Source: Chitinimonas taiwanensis DSM 18899
GTDB taxonomy: Bacteria; Pseudomonadota; Gammaproteobacteria; Burkholderiales; Chitinimonadaceae
Assembly (NCBI RefSeq): GCF_900119825.1
Contig: NZ_FPKR01000002.1
Coordinates: forward strand, 124,001-188,000
Reading direction: 5' to 3'
DNA: 64,000 nt
Shown: positions 19,775 through 28,100 of the stretch, one piece after another
How positions within the stretch are numbered: position 1 is the first letter of the stretch
Layout of the letters: every line of letters begins with the position of its first letter
Translations under genes and position numbers: made by a program
The notes under the pieces: generated by a model
The model's input: the letters and a program-made list of their open reading frames with translations, nothing else
Database searches by the model: none
What the model was told of the DNA's origin: nothing

Positions 19775-20185
19775 ATGAAAATCAAAGCAATTTTTTCTTC
19801 AATCGTCGCTTTATGCGCTGTTTCTGTACACTCAAAGGAGCTGCTGCTGGGTAACTTTGGCCACGCATTCACCGGCAAGGAGAGTGATATCGTCTGGTCG
19901 ATTCGAGCCAAGGGGAGTATCTATGAGATTCTGTTTCACGGGGATAATTCCAAGGCTACTGCACAGCAACTCTCAGACAAAGCAGTGGCCAAGCTTTGGA
20001 AAAAGCTCGACTGGCCGGAAATTACAACCGCCGGTGTTGTTTGCCTAGGCGTCAAAGAGGACTTCTTTTGTTACGTCCCCCAAGAGCAGCGAAAAAAGAT
20101 CAGTTGGATCGCAGATAACAAATCCGATTATTTTAACTACAGCAGTATGGGTGGCGTCATGGAGATACACAAAAAGAAACCCTAA
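19775..20185 (+). CDS. Hypothetical exported protein, 136 aa
   Basis: An N-terminal signal peptide is clear (MKIKAIFSSIVALCAVSVHS, cleavage likely near residue 20). The mature part is about 116 residues, with two cysteines (VVCLGVKEDFFCYV) that could form a disulfide, and a lysine-rich C-terminus. No family is recognised. It probably acts in the periplasm. It is one of three small signal-peptide proteins in this island (with 20794 and 22043). Confidence 0.65.
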   Translation: MKIKAIFSSIVALCAVSVHSKELLLGNFGHAFTGKESDIVWSIRAKGSIYEILFHGDNSKATAQQLSDKAVAKLWKKLDWPEITTAGVVCLGVKEDFFCYVPQEQRKKISWIADNKSDYFNYSSMGGVMEIHKKKP

Positions 20186-20210
20186 TTTCTCATTGCAATC
20201 CAATGTAAAT

Positions 20211-20241
20211 ACCCAAGAGAGGTTGATAGACCTCCCTTTGG
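20211..20241 (+). terminator. Possible hairpin terminator
   Basis: The segments CCCAAGAGAGGT (20211-20222) and ACCTCCCTTTGGG (20229-20241) can pair with small bulges around a TGATAG loop, 26 bases after the previous stop. The T-run is poor. Confidence 0.4.
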
Positions 20242-20282
20242 GCTTTACCGCTCCGCCCTGATATCAAACACCCTATTTCATC

Positions 20283-20714
20283 ATGATAAAAGTAACGGAT
20301 GTGAATGGCCAAGCCGCTCTTGAAGTTAGCTTCATTACGGACGAACCATTCCTATTATTCGAGAACAAGGCAATAGAAGTTGAGTGCTGCTTATTGAATG
20401 CAGGGATACGGATCAGTGTGACCACGCTATTCAACCGGAGCGATTTGGAACACTTCGCATTGAGCCTCATGGCTATGCACAGAGATCTAACTCCAGGCAC
20501 CAGCACCACACTTTGGAGCACTAAAGGCAATGTAGCGATTAGAGTTCTGATGGTTGACCGCGGCGCTGTCGCTATCAACTGCATCTTGTCGGACGTAAAT
20601 CGACCGGCGACAGATGCAGGCTTCGCGCGAATCTCTATTGATCAAACATTCCTCACCCAGCTGGCACGCCAAACTCTAGAGCTTAGTAAAAGCTCTACAC
20701 CTTGGTCAAACTGA
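20283..20714 (+). CDS. Possible WapI/DUF6228-like immunity protein
   Basis: This is a 143-residue soluble protein. The order of elements is a short N-terminal beta region (EVSFITDEPFLLFENKAIEV), a strand (IRISVTTLFNRSDLEHF), a helix with LSLMAMHRDLTPG, then alternating strands (GNVAIRVLMVDRGAVAINCI) and a C-terminal helix (QTFLTQLARQTLEL). This resembles small WapI/DUF6228-type immunity proteins, which neutralise toxin tips of polymorphic toxins. The resemblance is judged by eye only. No toxin gene is adjacent, so it could be an orphan immunity gene. Confidence 0.5.
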   Translation: MIKVTDVNGQAALEVSFITDEPFLLFENKAIEVECCLLNAGIRISVTTLFNRSDLEHFALSLMAMHRDLTPGTSTTLWSTKGNVAIRVLMVDRGAVAINCILSDVNRPATDAGFARISIDQTFLTQLARQTLELSKSSTPWSN

Positions 20715-20793
20715 TCCCAACACAATCAGCTAGGTCATGGTCATCATCAGGCAACACTACTCCATACACACTTAACCAGATATTTAAAATCAA

Positions 20794-21333
20794 ATGACTA
20801 GACTTATATTCACTGCACTTTTCTCATCCATCATTTTGGCAATTGGACTCAATGCAGCGGCGTATGAGAAACCCAAAATCAGAAAGCCCGCCCAAAGCAC
20901 ATTAAAACTCAAGCATTGCGAGAGCGAGATCGACTGCACCTTCTCCGGAAAGCAGGTAGTAACGGGCACATTTGAAGTCTTTATTCATTCATATTCGAAT
21001 GAAGATTCGACGTGCACCGTATTCAGCGAAGATTGCTTTGACATAAGCTTCTATCCGAGCACCTTTAAAGAAATCCCCTATTTCAATGAATACATGCCGG
21101 ACAGAATAGATATTCTCAACAAAATGACTGCACTCAAACTACTTACGAATAATAAAATTATGAAAGATATACAAGAGAAGAAGATTTCCGGATTGAGGGG
21201 CAACGCAACAGTGGTGATCACCCAATATGCAACGGGGATTGCCTGTGATCACGGCTATTCGATTGCACACATATCAGAAGTCAAATCAAAAGATCGCCTG
21301 ATAATGAAAAATGCAGGAGAGCAAGGTTGTTGA
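20794..21333 (+). CDS. Hypothetical exported protein, 179 aa
   Basis: A signal peptide is evident at residues 1-23 (LIFTALFSSIILAIGLNAAAY). The mature region contains five to six cysteines, including CESEIDCTF, CTVFSEDC and a C-terminal CDHG/QGC, suggesting disulfides in the periplasm. The distribution is beta-rich in the first half and helical around RIDILNKMTALKLL. No family is recognised. Codon use is strongly AT-rich compared with the core genes. Confidence 0.62.
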   Translation: MTRLIFTALFSSIILAIGLNAAAYEKPKIRKPAQSTLKLKHCESEIDCTFSGKQVVTGTFEVFIHSYSNEDSTCTVFSEDCFDISFYPSTFKEIPYFNEYMPDRIDILNKMTALKLLTNNKIMKDIQEKKISGLRGNATVVITQYATGIACDHGYSIAHISEVKSKDRLIMKNAGEQGC

Positions 21334-21428
21334 TAAGCTGATCGATTGGTCATGCTGCCGCAAGGCAGTTAGCTCCCTCTGCACTGGCAGCAATTCGACT
21401 GCTATTTATCCAAGATAATAGGTACCGC

Positions 21429-21950
21429 ATGCACTTTCTTGAAAAAATTCAGATTCGTCCTGTATCGCCTAGTGATAACTTAGAGCAAATCACACGCTTG
21501 ATTCATCTTGCCTATGCAAAGCATGCTGCCCTTGGCCTGCGCTTTTGGGGAACACATCAATCCATATCCGATACCGCCAAGCGCTTTGAGCAAGGACAAG
21601 GATTTATCGCCCAATTCAATGAGGAGTACATTGGTACTATCACTGTACGGCCACCACAACCTGAATCTCCGCTTACGATTTATCGAAACCCAGATGTCTG
21701 GTCCATCTGTCAGTTTGCAGTCGTGCCAGAATTTAAAGGTCTAGGCCTAGGTAGGGCATTACATGATGCTGCACTCGCACACGCCCGTCTGAACCATGGT
21801 CAGATCATAGCGATCGATACCGCTGCTCCCGCGAAAGGTTTGATTGCCATGTACCACGATTGGGGCTATCGCTATGAATGCGAACATAGCTGGCAGCCAC
21901 ACACTAACTATATGAGTATAGTTATGTCTCGACCAATCAATCCAAATTAA
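21429..21950 (+). CDS. GNAT family N-acetyltransferase
   Basis: This 173-residue protein has the GNAT fold. Motif A, which binds acetyl-CoA, is visible as CQFAVVPEFKGLGLGRALHDAALAHA (the R/Q-x-x-G-x-G/A loop as KGLGLGRAL). It is preceded by the GFIAQFNEEYIGTITVRPP strand pair and followed by IIAIDTAAPAKGLIAMYHDWGYRY. It transfers an acetyl group to an unknown amine. It sits between exported orphan genes and has AT-richer codons. Confidence 0.82.
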   Translation: MHFLEKIQIRPVSPSDNLEQITRLIHLAYAKHAALGLRFWGTHQSISDTAKRFEQGQGFIAQFNEEYIGTITVRPPQPESPLTIYRNPDVWSICQFAVVPEFKGLGLGRALHDAALAHARLNHGQIIAIDTAAPAKGLIAMYHDWGYRYECEHSWQPHTNYMSIVMSRPINPN

Positions 21951-22042
21951 ATCAACCTCAACTTCTCGATTAGTGAGATGTGCCTATTCGTCCGCCATAT
22001 TCTCAAACTAACGAACCCAGACCCCAAAAAATAGACATATAC

Positions 22043-22489
22043 ATGAAAATTTTCTGTTTGCTCTTATGTTTGCTACTTTCCAGCATGGCAAATGCTGAAA
22101 GCACACTTGCCTGCCAAACAGGAGGAGATGACCCTGACCCATGCATTTACTTTAATGATGATGTTATTTTTCTCAGCAATGGTGAAAATGCTCAACTTAG
22201 CCTCAGAGGAAAAATTCACGACCTAAAACTAATATCCGAAATACAAAAAATCAAACAACAGGCGCATGCCAACTTGATTGGCGATGTGTTAGTTAGAACT
22301 TACGCAAACCCAGAAATCTCCGCCAGAATAGCCGAAGAGATAATAGATACAGACTGCTATTTTCTCTCAAAAGAAGGCGATTACAAATCCACAGAAAGTT
22401 GCTGCGGAGGCAACACAACTGCTTCCATGGAAGTCATAAGAAGAAACACTAGGGAGGAATTTCAGACAGAATATGGCTGGGGATTTTGA
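22043..22489 (+). CDS. Hypothetical exported cysteine-rich protein, 148 aa
   Basis: The ATG at 22043 opens a clean signal peptide (MKIFCLLLCLLLSSMANA, cleavage after ANA). An ATG-like start 63 bases upstream would hide it. The mature region is about 130 residues, with cysteines at CQTGGDDPDPC and CYFLSKEGDYKSTESCC, and a GG-N-T segment before a basic C-terminus (MEVIRRNTREEF). No family is recognised. It is likely periplasmic. Confidence 0.6.
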   Translation: MKIFCLLLCLLLSSMANAESTLACQTGGDDPDPCIYFNDDVIFLSNGENAQLSLRGKIHDLKLISEIQKIKQQAHANLIGDVLVRTYANPEISARIAEEIIDTDCYFLSKEGDYKSTESCCGGNTTASMEVIRRNTREEFQTEYGWGF

Positions 22490-22590
22490 CACTCCGCCCC
22501 ACGTATTCGGATCAAGCACAACTCAGATGACAATTTCACGCTACAACATGCAATACAGAATCACTCATTGATTTATTTTAGGCCATTTTA

Positions 22591-23562
22591 ATGACGAACA
22601 ATTCCAATATTGAAGCACACAACTGGCGCTCAGCATCAAAGTTATCCATGTTTCGCTGGCCCGTAACATTTTCATTTGCCGGCACCGTTGTTTGTTTGCT
22701 CAACCTAGCGACCAGTGGAAATAAAGGATTAAGTATCGGCCCAATCAGCTTTCGGCTATTTGATGCACTCTGTATATTTTCTTGTGTCCTCATCGCGACC
22801 TTTCCCATTTGGTACTACACCACAAGTCGTCGAATTGGCAACAAGCCCACGCCACCCAAAGTAAAACAAGCACTCATCTGTTTTGGATCACTCATCTTGG
22901 CACTGCTTATGGCCCCCAGATTTGAGATCGAGCATCGTGACTATGAAACTCAAAGCCAAGATAATGTGCGGGATTTCACCACAATATTCATCAAGCGCTC
23001 ATTCTTAGAAACGATACAAGTGCCAAAACTCGCACTCGATGAACTGACATGGTTACAATCTAATTATAGTGCGGACTATATTCCGGCAGCGGTATTCTGT
23101 CCAAGGCGTAGTACTCGTTTGTATCCATTCATTGGCACCGTCCATGAGGATCATCTGGCCAATGCCCTAGCAGCTGGAGCGCGTGAGGAAGACGAAGGCA
23201 GACCGCCCGCGGCCGCCCTGGCAAATGGTATTGCCCGCTGCAATCAGGAAGGCCCGGCCATGCTTGCAAGGGGATATACAAAAGAATCATCACTATTGCG
23301 TGGAGACATCGATCAATTTTTCGAGCGCAATGCTCTCGAGGTGTCACCTACAAGTATCGTACTTAGCGATGCACAAATACCACCTGCTATCATGGCTAAG
23401 ATTGAATTAACCTTAACAAAAAACCCTGATCAACATTTCTACTATATTGAGGATACCAATTTCGATACGGCCAAGGGTCAAGTTCGGCGATTCACACCAC
23501 TCGTCTTAGCAGAAGCCTTCGGTAGATCTGACGATATTGCACGCCTCCGTAAACGCGAGTAA
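22591..23562 (+). CDS. Hypothetical membrane protein with large soluble C-terminal domain
   Basis: The protein has 323 residues. Three hydrophobic segments lie at about 23-43 (WPVTFSFAGTVVCLLNL), 55-75 (FDALCIFSCVLIATFPIWYY) and 92-107 (ALICFGSLILALLMAP). A soluble region of about 215 residues follows, containing CPRRSTRLYPFIGTVHEDH, an ANALAAGAREEDEGRPPAAA segment, and a C-terminal FTPLVLAEAFGRSDD. The middle section from about 23180 is more GC-rich than the flanks. No family is recognised. Confidence 0.6.
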   Translation: MTNNSNIEAHNWRSASKLSMFRWPVTFSFAGTVVCLLNLATSGNKGLSIGPISFRLFDALCIFSCVLIATFPIWYYTTSRRIGNKPTPPKVKQALICFGSLILALLMAPRFEIEHRDYETQSQDNVRDFTTIFIKRSFLETIQVPKLALDELTWLQSNYSADYIPAAVFCPRRSTRLYPFIGTVHEDHLANALAAGAREEDEGRPPAAALANGIARCNQEGPAMLARGYTKESSLLRGDIDQFFERNALEVSPTSIVLSDAQIPPAIMAKIELTLTKNPDQHFYYIEDTNFDTAKGQVRRFTPLVLAEAFGRSDDIARLRKRE

Positions 23563-23914
23563 TTCGAGTTGAGAGCTTTCGGCTGTCGATAGCACACAGC
23601 CCTCTCTGCTACAGGATACATATGAAATTCATCTGGAACTGTGACTTCAGGCACTAACATGTATTGAAAAAAGCCAGCTGGATTGTCAAATGAGATTGTG
23701 ACGAAGCAGCTGGCTTTATTTCAGCGCTAATTTATTGATGCATTAGTATTATTTAAAGCCTAGCGCTTGGCTCGGTGGACGTCGTTGGCTTCTCATTCAA
23801 CCCAGCTATCCCGGCTCATGCTTTAGGCTTGGATCACCAAGCTTCGCTAGCCAGTTACTGACCTTACTTGACCTCAGAGCCCCGATTTGAACCGAGGCAA
23901 GGGAGAACCACGCC
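23563..23914 (+). other. Intergenic stretch of 352 bases at the right edge of the island
   Basis: No gene is supported here. It contains the hairpin listed at 23672-23715, and the base composition rises back to the core level after about 23860. Confidence 0.5.
23672..23715 (+). terminator. Hairpin, probable terminator
   Basis: A perfect 9-bp stem AGCCAGCTG (23672-23680) / CAGCTGGCT (23707-23715) is followed by TTATTT and preceded by an A-run, so it could work in both directions. The 26-base loop is long. Confidence 0.5.
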
Positions 23915-24304
23915 GTGCTGCACCACGTCGAAATCTATGTTAGCGATCTCGCGCGCTCCAGCGCCTTCTGGAACCCCTTCATGCAGCAGCTGGGCTATGA
24001 GGTCGAGCACTGGTCGGGCGGTATCAACTACACACAAGGCAACACCTATCTGTGCTTTCTGCAGGCGCCGAGCGAGCATCTTGCGGCTGGCTATCATCGC
24101 AAGCGGGTGGGGCTCAATCACCTTGCGTTTCACGGCAAGTCGCGGCGCCATATCGATCAGATGGCCGAGTGGGTCAAATCCGCCGGTTACACCGTCTTGT
24201 ATGAGTCCGAGTACCCGTATGCCAGCGGGCCCGACTATTACGCGCTGTACTGCGAAGACCCGGACCGCATCAAGGTCGAAGTGGTCGCGCCGAATGAGGC
24301 CTAG
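23915..24304 (+). CDS. VOC family (glyoxalase/dioxygenase-like) protein
   Basis: This 129-residue single-module vicinal-oxygen-chelate protein has the paired beta-alpha-beta-beta-beta pattern. It opens with LHHVEIYVSDLARSSAFWNPF and contains NHLAFHGKSRRHIDQMAEW and a C-terminal YYALYCEDPDRIKVEVV. Likely metal ligands are the His of HHVEIYV, the His of NHLAFH and the Glu of VEVV. The start is GTG, supported by AAGGGAG seven bases upstream. The substrate is unknown. It opens the high-GC accessory segment. Confidence 0.85.
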   Translation: MLHHVEIYVSDLARSSAFWNPFMQQLGYEVEHWSGGINYTQGNTYLCFLQAPSEHLAAGYHRKRVGLNHLAFHGKSRRHIDQMAEWVKSAGYTVLYESEYPYASGPDYYALYCEDPDRIKVEVVAPNEA

Positions 24305-24337
24305 CCCTTCGCCCCCGCCCGATTAGGAAAGCCAACC

Positions 24338-24793
24338 ATGATTGAACGTATCTTCATCAGCCCCGCCCGTGGCGCGGACCAGATCAGCGTGGCACAAGCC
24401 GAGGTGCGTGCCGGTTTGGGCTTGCTGGGGGATCGCAACTTTGGGAAGTCGGTGCACCCTGGCCAGAACCTGACCCTGGTCGAGGCCGAGGAGATCGAGT
24501 CTTTCTGCCAGCAGCATGGCCGCGATGTGGACCTGGGCATGACGCGGCGCAATCTCGTTACCCGCGGCGTGCGCCTGAATGCGCTGGTGGGCAGGGAATT
24601 CAGGGTGGGTGAGCTGGTGTTGTTCGGGGTGGAGCTGTGCGAGCCGTGTTCCATCGTCGGTAAGCTGCTGGCTAGCCCCGAGCTGCCGCCGGCCAAGGTG
24701 GTCAAGCACTGGCTGGGCCGTGCGGGTTTGCGGGCGGATGTGCGCGTCGGTGGCGTGCTGCAGCTGGGAGCGAATGTTACGCTGCTTAGCTAG
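24338..24793 (+). CDS. MOSC domain-containing protein
   Basis: This 151-residue protein is a stand-alone MOSC domain, the fold found at the C-terminus of molybdenum cofactor sulfurase and in YiiM-like proteins. Typical segments are GLGLLGDRNFGKSVHPGQNL at about 28-47, TRRNLVTRGVRLNALVGREF, and the conserved cysteine in VELCEPCSIVGKLL. It likely binds a sulfur- or molybdopterin-linked substrate. An AGGAAAG ribosome site precedes the ATG. Confidence 0.88.
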   Translation: MIERIFISPARGADQISVAQAEVRAGLGLLGDRNFGKSVHPGQNLTLVEAEEIESFCQQHGRDVDLGMTRRNLVTRGVRLNALVGREFRVGELVLFGVELCEPCSIVGKLLASPELPPAKVVKHWLGRAGLRADVRVGGVLQLGANVTLLS

Positions 24794-24896
24794 GCAAGCA
24801 GCCGCAGCCGCTGTGGCGGCAGGCCACCGTCAGGCTTAGCCTCTGCACGATGGATTGAAACGGGGAGCAAGCCTCCCCGCCTGCAAGGAACTCGCT

Positions 24897-25298
24897 ATGC
24901 ACACTACATCCCGTACCGCCGCCTGCTCCTGCGGCCAGCTCAGCGCCACGGTAAGCGGAGAGCCCATCCGTGTGTCGATTTGCCATTGCCTGGCCTGCCA
25001 GCGGCGAACCGGCAGCGTGTTTGGCGCGCAAGCGCGCTTTGCTGCGGCGCAGGTCGCCGTGCAGGGCAGCAGCACCGAATACCTGCGCGTGGGCGATGAA
25101 GGCTCGCACGCCCGATTCCGTTTCTGCCCGCACTGCGGGGCCACGGTTTACTACACCATCGACGAAATGCCCGGCGATGTGGCGATTCCCGTAGGCGCCT
25201 TTGCCGACCCACATTTTCCGCCCGCGTCGATCTCCATTTACGAAACGCGCATGCACGCCTGGCTTGGCCTGCCGGCCGATATCACCCATATCGACTAG
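24897..25298 (+). CDS. GFA family (CENP-V-like) zinc protein
   Basis: This is a 133-residue GFA-domain protein (glutathione-dependent formaldehyde-activating enzyme / CENP-V fold). Zinc ligands are visible as CSCGQLSATV, CHCLACQRRTGSVFG and FCPHCGATVYY. The C-terminal PPASISIYETRMHAWLGLP is typical. The ATG at 24897 is preceded by AAGGAA; a start 42 bases upstream gives an unconserved extension. The family is widely distributed, and the formaldehyde role applies only to some members. Confidence 0.88.
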   Translation: MHTTSRTAACSCGQLSATVSGEPIRVSICHCLACQRRTGSVFGAQARFAAAQVAVQGSSTEYLRVGDEGSHARFRFCPHCGATVYYTIDEMPGDVAIPVGAFADPHFPPASISIYETRMHAWLGLPADITHID

Positions 25299-25349
25299 CT
25301 TTGCTGGCCACGCTGGCCTGCCCTGGCACCAATCACGACCGTACTTACC

Positions 25350-25676
25350 ACGACCACCCCTTGCCCCTGCAACCAAGCACCGTTTCACTTCGCCGCCTAT
25401 GCCATCCGCGACTTAGGCGAGGATGCGCACGGCGGCGAGGTCGCCATCTGGCGCTGCCGGGCCTGCAAGCGTGCCTGGTTGCGCTACAGCTTGGAAATGC
25501 CCCACTACAGCCAGTCTGGCCGTTGGTGGCGTGTGGCCATCTCCGCCCAGCAAGCCGCCTCCATGCAGGCGGGTACAGCGCGCGACTTCATCCAGCAGCA
25601 GGCCGAAGGCTTTGCGGGCGGGAGTTTCTTTCGCTCCAGCGGGCACCGCATCACCGCGCCGATTGTGCTGGCTTAA
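25350..25676 (+). CDS. Small conserved-type protein lacking a canonical start codon (ACG at 25350)
   Basis: The reading frame 25350-25676 looks real over its whole length (TTPCPCNQAPFHFAAYAIRD, then IWRCRACKRAWLRYSLEMPHY and C-terminal GGSFFRSSGHRITAPIVLA). It carries two CxC/CxxC cysteine pairs that may bind zinc. There is no ATG, GTG or TTG between the upstream stop at 25296 and the first cysteine pair. An ACG at 25350 stands exactly where an ATG would be expected (T-T-P-C-P-C). A TTG at 25479 would remove the cysteines. Either the start is mutated, ACG is used inefficiently, or there is a sequencing error. Confidence 0.5.
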   Translation, partial: TTTPCPCNQAPFHFAAYAIRDLGEDAHGGEVAIWRCRACKRAWLRYSLEMPHYSQSGRWWRVAISAQQAASMQAGTARDFIQQQAEGFAGGSFFRSSGHRITAPIVLA

Positions 25677-25790
25677 GCCAGCGCGGCCGTTTGCGTGACT
25701 TTGTGGGCAAGCAGGCCATAGCATCGCGCGCTTGAATCCAGAGCTGGCTGCCTATGACAGGCGCCGCCGTTTGAAGAAAGTTTGTTCACC

Positions 25791-26375
25791 ATGTTGATGC
25801 GCCACCTTCGCTACCTATTGTGCTTGGCTTGCCTCGGCCTGCTGCAGGCCGCCCCAGCTGCAGCGGCCGATTCACCCGCCAGCTGGCAAGCCCGCTGCCA
25901 GCCTGATCTGGCGCTGGAATCGGTCGATTTTGCTTCGCAAAGCGGTGACGTGGCCGAGGATGACTTCGTCGTGCACCTGAACTGGCGCAATGGCCAGCGC
26001 ACACGCTTGGCGCTGCCGGGTGCCTGGTATCTGCAGACCGAGGCTCTGTCGCGTCGCGGTGGCGTATGCAGCGGCATCGGTGCGGTGCACCTACCCCATC
26101 ACACCCTGCTGCTGGTGCTGCCCTGGAGCGGCCGGCCAGGCTTTGACCGGCTAAGCGCGGTTGCCTTGGACCTGCAGACCCGGCAGGTACGCGATATCCA
26201 GGCGGATATCGGCGAGATCAGCCCCGACTACCGCGCCGAAGTGCAGCCCGAGCGCTATAGCCTGTATGCGATCAAAAACTGGCTCGTGCATGCCGATGGC
26301 CGGGATGAGGTGCAGTCTGCCTGGCTGGATGTTGCCGTGCGCGAGGGCAAGATCGTGCGCGCCTGGCGGCCATGA
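25791..26375 (+). CDS. Hypothetical exported protein, 194 aa
   Basis: A signal peptide runs from MLMRHLRYLLCLACLGLLQ to AAPAAAA (cleavage near residue 26). The mature protein has SWQARCQPDLALESVDFASQ and a beta-rich body (DDFVVHLNWRNGQRTRLALPG, HTLLLVLPWSGRPGF). The ATG at 25791 has GAAGAAAG upstream; a TTG three codons earlier is less likely. The stop overlaps the next ATG (ATGA), so both exported proteins are made together. No family is recognised. Confidence 0.7.
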   Translation: MLMRHLRYLLCLACLGLLQAAPAAAADSPASWQARCQPDLALESVDFASQSGDVAEDDFVVHLNWRNGQRTRLALPGAWYLQTEALSRRGGVCSGIGAVHLPHHTLLLVLPWSGRPGFDRLSAVALDLQTRQVRDIQADIGEISPDYRAEVQPERYSLYAIKNWLVHADGRDEVQSAWLDVAVREGKIVRAWRP

Positions 26376-27211
26376 TGGCGCTGCGCTGGGCCAAACGGCT
26401 GGGCCTGAACGCCGACTCACCCGCACGTGCTGGGCTAAGCGGGCTGACTCGAGTTGGCGGGCTGCTGCTGGTGCTGTGCCTGGGCACACTGGCTTGGGCG
26501 GTCGATCTGCGCTATGCGCCCTTCCCGCCCGGCAAATGGCCACCCGCCTGCCCGCTGAAGGCGCTGGAAAACACCGCGCCGACCACCGGCTACCGTTTCC
26601 AGCCCAAGGGCGCGTCGATCAGGCTCGATATCGATGAGGATGCCGACGGCAATCTGCAGGCGCAGCTGGTACGCAGCGCGAACGGCCAGCCGCTGAGCGC
26701 GCGCTACGCGCTAACCGGCTCGACGCTGGGCTTCGATGGCGCCTTCAGCGCCGAGCTCAGCCCCGACGGCCGGCCCGATCTGCTGATCGTGCAGCGCTCG
26801 GGCGGCGCGGGCCTGGCGGCTGGCTACGCCTGGCTCACCGTATTCGTGTCGCAGGGAGATCGCTATGTGGTCAGCAGCATCGAAAGCTACGACCCGGCCC
26901 CGCACGACTGGCTGAAACCCGGCCGCGCCAAGCACTGCCAGCTGATCCAGACCACGCCCATCTGGACCGACGCCACGCGCGATGGCCGCGCGCATAGCTT
27001 CTGGGTGTATCAGCTGCTCGATTTCGCCCACGGCCAGCCGCGCTACGTCAATCAGGCCAGAGCCGGCTTTCCCCTTTGGGTCGATTACCGCTATAAAGCC
27101 AGCCACCGCGCCACGCGCAAACTCAGCGCCCAGCAAAAGCAGGCCGCCTGGGCCAAGCGCGATTTTGGCCATATCGGGCCCGCCAAGCCGGCCGCGACGC
27201 CGCTACCCTAA
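26372..27211 (+). CDS. Hypothetical exported protein, 279 aa
   Basis: A hydrophobic segment at about 29-43 (GGLLLVLCLGTLAWAV) is a probable signal peptide after a basic N-terminus. The mature region contains an Asp-rich strand (RLDIDEDADGNLQAQLV), ELSPDGRPDLLIVQRSGGAG, and a C-terminal tail rich in Ala, Lys and Pro. The start ATG overlaps the previous stop; two ATGs are in tandem. Together with its neighbour it may form a periplasmic pair. No family is recognised. Confidence 0.68.
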   Translation: MMALRWAKRLGLNADSPARAGLSGLTRVGGLLLVLCLGTLAWAVDLRYAPFPPGKWPPACPLKALENTAPTTGYRFQPKGASIRLDIDEDADGNLQAQLVRSANGQPLSARYALTGSTLGFDGAFSAELSPDGRPDLLIVQRSGGAGLAAGYAWLTVFVSQGDRYVVSSIESYDPAPHDWLKPGRAKHCQLIQTTPIWTDATRDGRAHSFWVYQLLDFAHGQPRYVNQARAGFPLWVDYRYKASHRATRKLSAQQKQAAWAKRDFGHIGPAKPAATPLP

Positions 27212-27327
27212 GGCCAGTCACTGCCTGGCATCGCGGTGATCAGCTCAGCGCAACCCACTATGGCGGATTGCTGAGGAAAACCGCCACGGCGCTGGGTTAA
27301 CGCCACCGTAGTCCGCAGGAATACCGC

Positions 27328-27744
27328 ATGAAGCCGCCCACCGATCCCTATCACGCCCACATCTACTTCGATGCAGACAGCCGCCCCGTGGCGCTAGGCC
27401 TGCACCAGGAGCTGGCGGAGATGCTGGCCCAGGGCAGGCTGGCCGATTTGCTGCTGGTCGGAAAGATGCACGACAGGGGCATCGGCCCGCACCCGAAGCC
27501 GCAGTTTGAAGTGCAGTTCCACGCCGCCGCACTGCCCAGCCTGCTGCCGCTGCTGCAAGACTGCGGGCTCACCGTCTTGCTGCATCCGCTAAGCGACGAT
27601 GACCTCGCAGACCACACCACGCTGGCACAATGGATAGGCGAGCCGCTGCTGCTCGACCTATCGGTGCTGGACCCACCCGGCCATAACCAAGGCCTGGCGC
27701 GCTTTGGCCAGCTGCAGTTTGGTGCAGGCGCTGGTCACCGATGA
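27328..27744 (+). CDS. DOPA 4,5-dioxygenase family protein
   Basis: This 138-residue protein matches the small DOPA 4,5-dioxygenase family (extradiol-type, metal-dependent). It opens with PYHAHIYFDADSRPVALGL, carrying the His-x-His metal-binding pair, and has IGPHPKPQFEVQFHAAAL, where a second His pair is expected, and later HPLSDDDLADHTTLAQWIGEPLLLDLSVL. In bacteria the natural substrate is mostly unknown. The gene stands alone between exported proteins and a gene-poor stretch. Confidence 0.82.
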   Translation: MKPPTDPYHAHIYFDADSRPVALGLHQELAEMLAQGRLADLLLVGKMHDRGIGPHPKPQFEVQFHAAALPSLLPLLQDCGLTVLLHPLSDDDLADHTTLAQWIGEPLLLDLSVLDPPGHNQGLARFGQLQFGAGAGHR

Positions 27745-28100
27745 ACGCCGCGCCCGTCAGGCCTGACCGCTGCTGGACAATGCTGACCACTCTTGCTGGT
27801 GCTATCTGCTCCTCTCGTTCCACCTGAACGGCGGTGTCCTGCTGGATGAATTGGTCGAATTTGGCCATCCGCTCCAATGCCTCCTGCTCAAGCGGCTGCA
27901 GGCAGAGCACGTAGTTCCGCACGCCCTCGTATCCGACAATCTGCGTTCTGCCCTTACCCAGCCTGGATGGGAGCCTTTGCTGAATCGTAGCGATGTGGAC
28001 CTAGCCTGCTACAACGGCACTATTGTGCTGTCCACGCGCAAGCGGCATCCATCACGGACATCAGCGGTATCTGTTTTAGGGAGCGTGTAATCCACGGGGC
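27745..28100 (+). other. Stretch of 356 bases with no convincing gene
   Basis: Open frames overlap on both strands. One is on the plus strand, ending at 28090, with a 79-codon version from 27851 (HALVSDNLRSALTQPGWEPL). One is on the minus strand (27569-27922, RNYVLCLQPLEQEALERMAK). Both read partly like protein but neither has a convincing start, ribosome site or family resemblance. One of them may be the remnant of a broken gene. Confidence 0.35.

Noticed and set aside
23760-23840. Possible tRNA or attachment site at the right edge of the AT-rich island
   Set aside because: No cloverleaf or conserved T-loop could be built and no repeat of this sequence was found at the left edge.
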